Source: Thalassospira lucentensis (lineage in GTDB: Bacteria > Pseudomonadota > Alphaproteobacteria > Rhodospirillales > Thalassospiraceae). Taken from it: a DNA stretch of 64,000 nt. The notes beneath the pieces are model-generated. The model made no database searches, had not been told where the DNA came from, and saw only the letters and a list, made by a program, of their open reading frames with translations. How positions within the stretch are numbered: position 1 is the first letter of the stretch; every line of letters starts with the position of its first letter. The stretch lies in assembly GCF_001613805.1 (NCBI RefSeq), contig NZ_LPVY01000007.1, positions 30,960 to 94,959 on the forward strand, in the 5' to 3' direction. Below, in pieces: positions 26,525 to 34,210 of this stretch. The position numbers and the translations under genes are program-made.

Positions 26525-27166
26525 TTAAGACAGGCCAACACCCTTTAGAATGATGCGCACGACATTTTCCTTGGCCTCTGCGAATTGGGTATCCGACAGC
26601 GGTTGATTGTTGTTAAAGATTTCAATCTGGCGGGCAAAGTCGGCGTAATGCTGGGTAGTGGCAAAGATCATATACATCAGCGAGTAGGGCTCAACCTTGT
26701 CCATTTTCCCCTCGGTGATCCAACGATTGATCACCACTACACGGCTATCAAGCCAGTTTTTGACAGTGGTTGAAATGTAATCGGATGAAAATTTTGCCCC
26801 ACGGATGATTTCATGAGCCCAGACGCGTGAACCATGCGGGCGGGCACGCGACAAATCCATTTTGGCTTCAATATAGCCGCGCAGGATTTCGGCCGGGTCG
26901 GAACTATTTTCAAATGTCATTGCTGCTTCAAGCCAATGATCGCAAATGTCTTCCATGATACGGCGATAAAGGGCTTCTTTGGTGCTGAAATAGTAATGCA
27001 CATTGGCCTTGGGTACATTGGCAATTTCGGCGATCCGCGCGGTGGTTGCTCCCTTGAAGCCGTAATCGGCAAAAACCAGTTCGGCAGCGGCGAGAATTTG
27101 CTCTTCGTTTTCCTGACGAATGGCGGCCTTGTGTGCACCGTTCAGTCCGGATTTGATTGCAGTCAT
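26525..27166 (-). CDS. rutR: RutR-like TetR family repressor
   Basis: This 213-residue protein has an N-terminal TetR helix-turn-helix (ATTARIAEIANVPKANVHYY, followed by FSTKEALYR) and a C-terminal domain of RutR type. The stretch MYMIFATTQHYADFARQIE closely parallels the uracil/thymine-binding region of Escherichia coli RutR. The start at 27166 follows GGGGAA; an upstream in-frame ATG at 27190 has no site and would nearly touch the operator. A near-consensus RutR box sits 30 bases upstream, so the gene is probably autoregulated. It likely responds to pyrimidine bases and controls preT-preA and neighbours. Confidence 0.85.
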   Translation of the reverse strand: MTAIKSGLNGAHKAAIRQENEEQILAAAELVFADYGFKGATTARIAEIANVPKANVHYYFSTKEALYRRIMEDICDHWLEAAMTFENSSDPAEILRGYIEAKMDLSRARPHGSRVWAHEIIRGAKFSSDYISTTVKNWLDSRVVVINRWITEGKMDKVEPYSLMYMIFATTQHYADFARQIEIFNNNQPLSDTQFAEAKENVVRIILKGVGLS

Positions 27167-27195
27167 CGACGTTCCCCGAAATTGCGTCATTTATC

Positions 27196-27211
27196 TTGAC
27201 CGTTTGGTCAG
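27196..27211. promoter_or_regulatory. RutR-type operator in front of the rutR-like gene
   Basis: TTGACCG-TT-TGGTCAG agrees at 12 of 14 defined positions with the RutR consensus and is itself nearly symmetric. It lies between the repressor gene and the divergent beta-alanine transaminase gene and may serve both. Confidence 0.72.
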
Positions 27212-27410
27212 GTTAAAATAATCTCTACTTTAGATACTAAAAAGCAAGCTTAAAATACGCGCCGAACCAACCGGGTATGTCCAAAATTTTGAACAACACC
27301 GGTGAAAGATAAACAGAAATTCGGTGCCGTAAACAAAAATCAGGGTCGCTGAAATGGCATTTGGCAGTCGAAAATTCGAAACCAGTTCCCGGTGACTTTA
27401 AAGCGCTAGT

Positions 27411-27441
27411 GCATGGGAGATTCCCGTGCTAACGATTTTTT
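27411..27441 (+). promoter_or_regulatory. Terminator-like hairpin in the transaminase leader
   Basis: GCATGGGA-GAT-TCCCGTGC forms an 8-bp stem with one G-T pair. TAACG and then six Ts follow. It lies about 150 bases before the transaminase start, so it could be an attenuator or the end of a short transcript. The rest of 27212-27589 shows no gene. Confidence 0.35.
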
Positions 27442-27589
27442 CTGCACCCTTATCAGGTGTAGTCCAGACTGCCCTATGTGCGACATATCGCTCAGTCGGG
27501 GCGGTCTGGCTATTTAATAAAGTCGGACATTGATTTGGCCCGCCAAAACGATGTCAGGGAAGCACAAGAAAGGTACGGGAGACCTTTTT

Positions 27590-28921
27590 ATGACAGCCAC
27601 CACGAAAATCAGCCGACCGAACGATCTTTCGGCATTCTGGATGCCGTTTACGGCGAACCGCCAGTTCAAGCAGGCCCCACGCATGCTTGTCAGCGCGGAA
27701 GGCATGTATTACCAGACCGATGACAACCGCCAGATTCTGGACGGTACTGCAGGGCTTTGGTGCTGCAACGCTGGTCACAAGCGCCCCAAGATCGTCGAGG
27801 CGGTCAAGGCACAGATGGACGAACTGGATTATGCCCCGGCATTCCAGATGGGGCATCCCAAGGCGTTCGAGCTTGCCAGCCGTCTGGCGCAGCTTATGCC
27901 GGGCGATCTGAACCATGTTTTTTATACCAATTCCGGATCTGAATCGGTTGAAACCGCGCTTAAGATCGCGATTGCCTATCACCGGGCACGAGGGGACGGG
28001 CAGCGGACCCGATTGATCGGTCGTGAGCGCGGCTATCACGGTGTCAATTTCGGCGGTATTTCGGTCGGTGGTATTTCGGGCAACCGAAAGACCTTTGGAC
28101 AGATGCTGGGCGGGGTTGACCATATCCGTCATACCTATCTGCCTGATGAAAACGGTGTTACCCGCGGCATGCCGGAACACGGTGCGTTTCTGGCCGATGA
28201 TCTGGAACGCATTTGCGCGCTGCATGATCCGTCAACTATCGCGGCCGTTATTGTTGAGCCGGTTGCAGGGTCGACCGGTGTTCTGATCCCGCCAAAGGGC
28301 TATCTGGAACGCCTGCGCGAGATATGCACCAAGCATGGCATTCTTCTGATCTTTGATGAAGTCATTACCGGTTTCGGTCGCCTTGGCGCCCCGTTTGCGG
28401 TGGATTATTTTGGTGTTCAGCCGGACATGGTAACGACGGCAAAGGGGCTTACCAACGGCACGATCCCCATGGGGGCGGTTTTCGCCACTGACGACATCCA
28501 TGACACGTTCATGACCGGTCCGGAAAACATGATCGAGCTGTTCCATGGCTACACCTATTCGGGCAACCCGGTTGCCTGTGCGGCGGGCCTCGCGACGCTT
28601 GAAACCTATGAGGAAGAAGGCCTTTACACCAAGGGGCAGGAACTTGGCCAATATTGGGAAGATGCGGTTCACAGTCTGATTGATCTGCCGAAGGTCAAGG
28701 ATATCCGCAACCTTGGCCTGATCGGTGCGATCGAACTTGAAAGCATCGAAGGCTTCCCGACCAAGCGGGCCTTTAGTGCATTCCTCAAGGCGTTCGAGAA
28801 GGGCATCCTGATCCGCACCACGGGCGATATCATTGCGCTTTCACCGCCGCTGATCATTGAAAAATCTCATATCGATCAGCTGTTTGGCACGCTGCGCGAA
28901 GTGTTGAAGGAAATTGACTAA
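27590..28921 (+). CDS. Beta-alanine:pyruvate aminotransferase (class III)
   Basis: This 443-residue PLP enzyme of the omega-aminotransferase group has the PLP lysine at K285 in TTAKGLTNG, D256 in LIFDEVITGFGR contacting the pyridine nitrogen, and W57 in GLWCCNAGH. Opening NDLSAFWMPFTANRQFK is typical of beta-alanine:pyruvate transaminases. It converts beta-alanine (or 3-aminoisobutyrate) from uracil or thymine to the semialdehyde. GGGAG lies eight bases before the ATG. Its place in the locus supports the fourth pathway step. A general omega-transaminase is the alternative. Confidence 0.9.
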   Translation: MTATTKISRPNDLSAFWMPFTANRQFKQAPRMLVSAEGMYYQTDDNRQILDGTAGLWCCNAGHKRPKIVEAVKAQMDELDYAPAFQMGHPKAFELASRLAQLMPGDLNHVFYTNSGSESVETALKIAIAYHRARGDGQRTRLIGRERGYHGVNFGGISVGGISGNRKTFGQMLGGVDHIRHTYLPDENGVTRGMPEHGAFLADDLERICALHDPSTIAAVIVEPVAGSTGVLIPPKGYLERLREICTKHGILLIFDEVITGFGRLGAPFAVDYFGVQPDMVTTAKGLTNGTIPMGAVFATDDIHDTFMTGPENMIELFHGYTYSGNPVACAAGLATLETYEEEGLYTKGQELGQYWEDAVHSLIDLPKVKDIRNLGLIGAIELESIEGFPTKRAFSAFLKAFEKGILIRTTGDIIALSPPLIIEKSHIDQLFGTLREVLKEID

Positions 28922-29100
28922 GGACTGATTCCAGCTCTGCCCCATTGCGGGCAAGGTAGGCGAAAGCTGTTGGGAAACGTTACGTTTCACGATTTTCCGG
29001 TTTGCGTCCCATCATGGGAATTGGGGGCGCAGACTGGACCAAGCCACAAGATCGGCGAAAGCCGGCACATGGCACATATCAGATCAAGGAGGTATCTCGG

Positions 29101-29967
29101 ATGTCTATGCTGAGAGGCGGACTGATTCAGATGAGCCTTAAGGGTTCAACCGAACAGTCGCCGGACGAAATTCGTCAGGCCATGATCGACGCGCATCTGC
29201 CCTATATCGAAGAGGCAGGGCGGCAGGGCGTGCAGGTTTTGTGTTTTCAGGAAGTGTTTACGCAGCCCTATTTCTGCCCCAGCCAGGACAGGAAATGGTA
29301 TGACGCGGCCGAAGAAATCCCGAACGGCCCGACCACGCAACTGATGTGTGAACTGGCCAAGAAACACAAGATGGTCATCGTCGTTCCGATCTACGAGCAG
29401 GAAATTACCGGTGTGTATTACAACGCCGCCGCCGTGATTGATGCCGACGGGACCTATCTCGGCAAATATCGCAAAACCCATATCCCGCAGGTTGCCGGTT
29501 TCTGGGAAAAGTTTTTCTTTAAACCGGGTGTTTCGGACTGGCCGGTGTTTGATACCCAGTATTGCAAGCTTGGCGTTTATATCTGCTATGACCGGCATTT
29601 CCCCGAAGGCTGGCGTGCACTGGCGCTTAATGGCGCTGAATATATCGTCAATCCGTCAGCAACGGTGGCTGGGCTTTCGGAACATCTGTGGAAGCTGGAA
29701 CAACCTGCATCGGCGGTTGCCAACGGATGTTATATCGGGGCAATCAATCGTGTTGGCCGCGAAATGCCTTGGGATATCGGTGAGTTTTACGGCCAAAGCT
29801 ATTTCGTCAATCCGCGCGGCGTGATCGAGAAGGAAGCATCGCGCGATCAGGACGAACTGATCGTGCATGACATGGATATGTCCATGGTGCGTGAAGTCCG
29901 GAACACATGGCAGTTTTTCCGGGACCGTCGGCCTTCGACTTATACCCGCCTGACCGACGGCAACTGA
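29101..29967 (+). CDS. Nitrilase-family beta-ureidopropionase / N-carbamoyl amidase
   Basis: This 288-residue carbon-nitrogen hydrolase has the Glu-Lys-Cys triad at E51 (CFQEVF), K125 (YRKTHIP) and C162 (YICYDRHFPE). The pattern PYFCPSQDRKWYDAAEEIP fits beta-ureidopropionase or N-carbamoylputrescine amidase. AGGAGG lies eight bases before the ATG at 29101, which decides the start. It lies between the beta-alanine transaminase and the importer, so N-carbamoyl-beta-alanine hydrolysis is likely, making it a second, unrelated candidate for the same step as the M20 enzyme at 24250. Confidence 0.87.
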   Translation: MSMLRGGLIQMSLKGSTEQSPDEIRQAMIDAHLPYIEEAGRQGVQVLCFQEVFTQPYFCPSQDRKWYDAAEEIPNGPTTQLMCELAKKHKMVIVVPIYEQEITGVYYNAAAVIDADGTYLGKYRKTHIPQVAGFWEKFFFKPGVSDWPVFDTQYCKLGVYICYDRHFPEGWRALALNGAEYIVNPSATVAGLSEHLWKLEQPASAVANGCYIGAINRVGREMPWDIGEFYGQSYFVNPRGVIEKEASRDQDELIVHDMDMSMVREVRNTWQFFRDRRPSTYTRLTDGN

Positions 29968-29973
29968 GATTTT

Positions 29974-30009
29974 AACGGCGAACGGAGCATGAGCCCCGCT
30001 CGCCGTTTT
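29974..30009 (+). terminator. Terminator after the nitrilase-type gene
   Basis: AACGGCGA and TCGCCGTT form an 8-bp stem around 18 bases, and the right arm runs into TTTTG. It begins six bases after the stop codon. Confidence 0.65.
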
Positions 30010-30127
30010 GCTTTGACCGACATTTTATATTCCGGCGCCAAATGACCGGGCAAAAGACAAGTCGGCAAGGTTCAGGGCAACGACCCTGAGGGAGGCTTTA
30101 GAGAGACATTCGATCAGGGGATACCCC

Positions 30128-30955
30128 ATGACGTTAAAAGCAGTCGTCAATAATGTGGCGCAAATGCCCGCATCCGCCGACGCAGTTGTTGATATTCAAA
30201 AACTGTCGTTGACCTTTCAAACCGCTGACGGGCCGGTCTATGCCCTGTCCGACGTTGATCTGACGATTGAACGTGGTGATTTCGTTTCCTTTATCGGCCC
30301 GTCGGGCTGTGGCAAAACCACGCTCTTACGCGTGATTGCCGATCTGGAGAAAGCCACGGGTGGTGATATTTCGATTAACGGTGTTTCGCCGCAGGAAGCG
30401 CGTGAAAACCGTGCCTATGGCTATGTGTTTCAGGCCCCGGCATTGCTGCCATGGCGTTCGATTGAACGCAATGTGACCCTGCCGCTGGAAATTATGGAAA
30501 TCCCCCGCGAAGAACGGATCAAACGGGGGCACGAGGCACTAAAACTTGTCGAACTGAACGGGTTTGAAAAGAAATTCCCGTGGCAGCTCTCGGGCGGGAT
30601 GCAGCAACGTGCATCGATTGCGCGCGCGCTAAGCTTTGATGCCGATCTGCTTCTGATGGATGAGCCGTTCGGGGCGTTAGATGAAATTGTCCGCGATCAT
30701 TTGAATGAACAGCTTCTGAAACTATGGGCCCGGACCAACAAGACGGTTGCCTTTGTCACCCATTCGATCCCCGAGGCAGTTTACCTGTCGACCAAGATCG
30801 TTGTGATGTCGCCAAGGCCGGGCCGGATCATTGATGTGATCAAAACCGATTTTCCGAAGGATCGCGGTCTTGATATCCGCGAAACACCAGAATTCTTGGA
30901 AGTAGCCCATCGTGTGCGTGAAGGGCTGCGGGCAGGGCATAGCTATGACGAGTAA
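30128..30955 (+). CDS. ABC importer ATPase of the NMT1/nitrate-taurine type
   Basis: This 275-residue ATP-binding subunit has Walker A GPSGCGKTT, Q-loop YVFQAPALLPWRS, signature LSGGMQQRASIARAL and Walker B LLLMDEPFGALDE. The APALLPWRS/MDEPFGALDE wording is typical of the SsuB/TauB/ThiZ group. It is the first gene of a four-gene importer and overlaps the first permease gene by 11 bases. Placed between pyrimidine catabolic genes, it probably energises uptake of a pyrimidine or close derivative. Confidence 0.88.
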   Translation: MTLKAVVNNVAQMPASADAVVDIQKLSLTFQTADGPVYALSDVDLTIERGDFVSFIGPSGCGKTTLLRVIADLEKATGGDISINGVSPQEARENRAYGYVFQAPALLPWRSIERNVTLPLEIMEIPREERIKRGHEALKLVELNGFEKKFPWQLSGGMQQRASIARALSFDADLLLMDEPFGALDEIVRDHLNEQLLKLWARTNKTVAFVTHSIPEAVYLSTKIVVMSPRPGRIIDVIKTDFPKDRGLDIRETPEFLEVAHRVREGLRAGHSYDE

Positions 30956-31874
30956 TGCCGCAACGATGAATGGTGCGATGGGTGGTGCGTCGCTTTGGTC
31001 GCGTTTGATGTCCGGGCAGGCTGGCCCGGTGACGGTGGTTCTGATTGCGCTGTTTGTCATCTGGTATGTCGGGGCGGTGTTCATGAACGCGCCGACCCAG
31101 ATTGATCGCTATAACCGCGCCGGCGAAACCTGGACAACGACGCGCTTGATCGAAGATACGATGGCACAGGAACGGCCGATCCTTCCTGCCCCCCATCAGG
31201 TCGCGCAGGAAATGTATAAAACCATTTTTGCGACTTCGATCACGTCCAAACGGTCGCTGGTTTACCACACATGGGTGACGCTTTCATCGACCCTGCTGGG
31301 GTTTGTGATCGGTACAGCACTTGGCATTTTGCTGGCGGTCGGGATCGTTCATGTGGTGACACTTGAAAAAAGCCTGATGCCGTGGGTGATTTCATCCCAG
31401 ACCATTCCGATTCTTGCCATTGCCCCGATGATCGTCGTTGTGCTCGGCGCGATTGGACTTAAGGGACTGGTGCCAAAGGCAATCATTTCGACCTATCTGT
31501 GTTTCTTCCCGGTGACGATCAGCATGGTCAAGGGCCTGCGTTCGCCGCAGGTGATCCAGCTTGATCTGATGCGCACCTATAACGCATCGAAATGGCAGAC
31601 TTTCTGGTCGCTTCGCCTGCCATCGGCGATGCCTTATCTGTTTGCGAGTCTGAAGGTTGCGATTGCGATCAGTCTGGTGGGGGCAATTGTCGGTGAATTG
31701 CCTACGGGGGCGCAGGCTGGGTTGGGCGCGCGTCTTCTGGCCGGGTCGTATTACGGCCAAACCATACAGATCTGGTCGGCATTGCTGACCGCGGCCTTTG
31801 TTGCCGCGATCATGGTGGTGATGGTTGGATGGTGTGAACGCCGTGTACTTGCCAGAATGGGAGTACGCGGATGA
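30945..31874 (+). CDS. ABC importer permease 1
   Basis: This 309-residue inner-membrane permease of the BPD_transp_1 (SsuC/ThiX-like) family has about six membrane segments. The EAA loop that contacts the ATPase appears as DLMRTYNASKWQTFWSLRLP. A loop of about 60 residues sits between the first and second segments. The ATG at 30945 lies within the end of the ATPase gene; a second possible start follows 21 bases later. The stop overlaps the next permease by four bases. Confidence 0.85.
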   Translation: MTSNAATMNGAMGGASLWSRLMSGQAGPVTVVLIALFVIWYVGAVFMNAPTQIDRYNRAGETWTTTRLIEDTMAQERPILPAPHQVAQEMYKTIFATSITSKRSLVYHTWVTLSSTLLGFVIGTALGILLAVGIVHVVTLEKSLMPWVISSQTIPILAIAPMIVVVLGAIGLKGLVPKAIISTYLCFFPVTISMVKGLRSPQVIQLDLMRTYNASKWQTFWSLRLPSAMPYLFASLKVAIAISLVGAIVGELPTGAQAGLGARLLAGSYYGQTIQIWSALLTAAFVAAIMVVMVGWCERRVLARMGVRG

Positions 31875-33028
31875 CCAATATCAAACTCGATAAATTCTGT
31901 CTGGTTGCTGCGATTGCTGCCCTTTTGGCTTTGATCTTTCCGTTAACCGGGATTGATCCCGACAGCGGCAAACAGATCGCCTTTGTCAGCGACATTCCCG
32001 GAATTGCCGTTGCAATGGCGCTGTGTGTGATCACTGGTGCTGCCTTTACCTGGCTTGGTGTTGGTCGCATTCAGTATGCGGCAATCATCCTGGCGGTGGC
32101 GGTATTTGGCTGCTGGCAGGCGATTGGGGCGCTTTATGGTCAAGGGGCTGCCGGACATGCAGGAACCGGGTTCTGGCTGTTCATCCTGTCGCTTTGGGCG
32201 TTTGTCTGGCGGGGGATTGATGTGGTTGCGCGTTATCGCAGCCTTGAAATGGCGAAACAGCAATCAGCCAATATTCTGGTGCCGATCGCGTTTGGCGTCT
32301 GGTTGCTGTTCCTTTGGGAAGTGATCGTGGCTGGCTTTGGCGTGCCGCAGGTTTTATTGCCTGCGCCAAGTGCCATCGGGCTTCGTTTCATCAGTTCGAC
32401 CGACATTCTGGCTGCCGATTTCCATCAGACCTTCATCAAGGCCGTGATCAGCGGCTATGTGATTGGCTGCGGCAGTGCCTTTATCGTTGCGATTGCAGTC
32501 GACCGGGTGCCGTTCCTGAAACGGGGGCTTTTACCGCTGGGCAATATGGTGTCGGCGTTACCGATCATCGGTGTGGCGCCGATCATGGTGATGTGGTTCG
32601 GGTTTGACTGGCAGTCGAAGGCGGCGGTGATTGTGATCATGACCTTCTTCCCGATGCTGGTGAATACCGTGACTGGATTGAATGCGGCAGGTGCGCTTGA
32701 GAAGGACCTGATGGCAACTTATGCGTCGGGTTACTGGTCAACCCTGTTCCGGTTGCGGTTGCCAGCAGCGATGCCGTTTGTCTTTAACGCACTTAAAATC
32801 AATTCCACGCTGGCACTGATTGGCGCCATCGTTGCCGAATTTTTCGGTACCCCGATCGTTGGCATGGGTTTCCGTATCTCGACCGAAGTCGGGCGGATGA
32901 ATGTCGATATGGTCTGGGCGGAAATTGCATTGGCGGCCCTGGCGGGGACCGCCTTTTACGGAGCTGTGGCCTACGTCGAAAGAAAGGCGACGTCATGGCA
33001 TCCGTCATTTCGGGTACGTCGCCATTAA
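31871..33028 (+). CDS. ABC importer permease 2 with extra N-terminal membrane segments
   Basis: This 385-residue permease is longer than the usual 250-280. Roughly the first 120 residues add four hydrophobic segments (for example VAMALCVITGAAFTWLGVG) before the normal BPD_transp_1 core. The core EAA loop reads DLMATYASGYWSTLFRLRLP. It is paralogous to permease 1, so the importer probably works with a permease heterodimer. The ATGA overlap with permease 1 indicates translational coupling. Confidence 0.85.
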   Translation: MTNIKLDKFCLVAAIAALLALIFPLTGIDPDSGKQIAFVSDIPGIAVAMALCVITGAAFTWLGVGRIQYAAIILAVAVFGCWQAIGALYGQGAAGHAGTGFWLFILSLWAFVWRGIDVVARYRSLEMAKQQSANILVPIAFGVWLLFLWEVIVAGFGVPQVLLPAPSAIGLRFISSTDILAADFHQTFIKAVISGYVIGCGSAFIVAIAVDRVPFLKRGLLPLGNMVSALPIIGVAPIMVMWFGFDWQSKAAVIVIMTFFPMLVNTVTGLNAAGALEKDLMATYASGYWSTLFRLRLPAAMPFVFNALKINSTLALIGAIVAEFFGTPIVGMGFRISTEVGRMNVDMVWAEIALAALAGTAFYGAVAYVERKATSWHPSFRVRRH

Positions 33029-33087
33029 AGGCATCAAAAGACGGCCCGTCGGGAGGACTTGACAATAACCTGAGGAGACATCGACGA

Positions 33088-34074
33088 ATGAAGAAAGTAT
33101 TTGCGACTGCGTTAGGGTTAAGTGTCGGTTTGACATCGCTCTCGGCGATGGCGGCGGACGAAGTCACCCTGCAGCTTAAATGGGTAACCCAGGCACAGTT
33201 CGCCGGTTACTATGTGGCGCTCGACAAGGGCTTTTACGAAGAAGCCGATCTTGACGTCACGATCAATCCGGGCGGTCCGGATATTGCCCCGCCGCAGGTT
33301 ATTGCCGGTGGTGGTGCGGACGTGATCGTCGACTGGATGCCATCCGCACTGGCGTCGCGTGAAAAGGGTGTTGCATTAGTCAACATTGCGCAGCCCTTTG
33401 CCAAGTCAGGCATGATGCTCACCTGCCTTAAGGAGACCGGTGTTGAAAGCCCGGATGATTTCCCGGGTCGTACGCTTGGCGTCTGGTTCTTTGGCAACGA
33501 ATATCCTTTCTTAAGCTGGATGTCGAAGCTTGGCATTCCGACCGATGGCGGCGAAAAAGGCGTTACGGTTCTTAAGCAGGGCTTCAACGTTGATCCGCTG
33601 CTGCAAAAGCAGGCCGATTGCATTTCGACCATGACCTATAACGAATACTGGCAGGTTATCGATGCCGGTATCACTGAAGATCAGCTTAAGGTCTTCAAAT
33701 ACGAAGATCAGGGTGTGGCGACGCTTGAAGATGGCCTTTATGTTCTTGAAGACAATCTGAAGGACGAGGCTTTCGTCGACAAGATGGGGCGCTTTGTTGC
33801 TGCGAGCATGAAGGGCTGGCAGTGGGCGAAGGAAAACCCGGAAGACGCGGCGATGATCGTTCTGGATAACGATGCAACCGGTGCCCAGACCGAAAAACAC
33901 CAGATCCGCATGATGCAGGAAATCGCCAAGCTGCTCGATGACGATGGTAAACTTGACGAGGCGGCCTATCAGCGCACCGTGGATAGCCTTCTGTCGGGCG
34001 GTTCCGATCCGGTTATCACCAAAGAGCCGGAAGGCGCATGGACCCACGCCGTTACCGACAAGGCGTCAATGTAA
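33088..34074 (+). CDS. NMT1/ThiY-like periplasmic substrate-binding protein
   Basis: This 328-residue protein has a signal peptide (about residues 1-22, ending AMAADE) and the NMT1/THI5-like pattern: LQLKWVTQAQFAGYYVALDKG and GGGADVIVDWMPSALASRE. Family members bind hydroxymethylpyrimidine-like or riboflavin-like compounds. The ATG at 33088 follows TGAGGAGA, whereas the open frame extends further upstream without a site. It is the binding protein of the importer and lies directly before dihydropyrimidinase, which makes uracil, thymine or a dihydropyrimidine a sensible ligand. Confidence 0.85.
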   Translation: MKKVFATALGLSVGLTSLSAMAADEVTLQLKWVTQAQFAGYYVALDKGFYEEADLDVTINPGGPDIAPPQVIAGGGADVIVDWMPSALASREKGVALVNIAQPFAKSGMMLTCLKETGVESPDDFPGRTLGVWFFGNEYPFLSWMSKLGIPTDGGEKGVTVLKQGFNVDPLLQKQADCISTMTYNEYWQVIDAGITEDQLKVFKYEDQGVATLEDGLYVLEDNLKDEAFVDKMGRFVAASMKGWQWAKENPEDAAMIVLDNDATGAQTEKHQIRMMQEIAKLLDDDGKLDEAAYQRTVDSLLSGGSDPVITKEPEGAWTHAVTDKASM

Positions 34075-34210
34075 CGATCCGATCCCCCGGCAGGTGTAAC
34101 AATCCTGCCGGGGGGCAAACCATCTGACGAAACTGAAAACGGGCAGGGATGCCGGGCCTTTCCCGCAACTTTCCGGGCCTTACGACAGACTGACAGACAA
34201 GGAGCCACCC

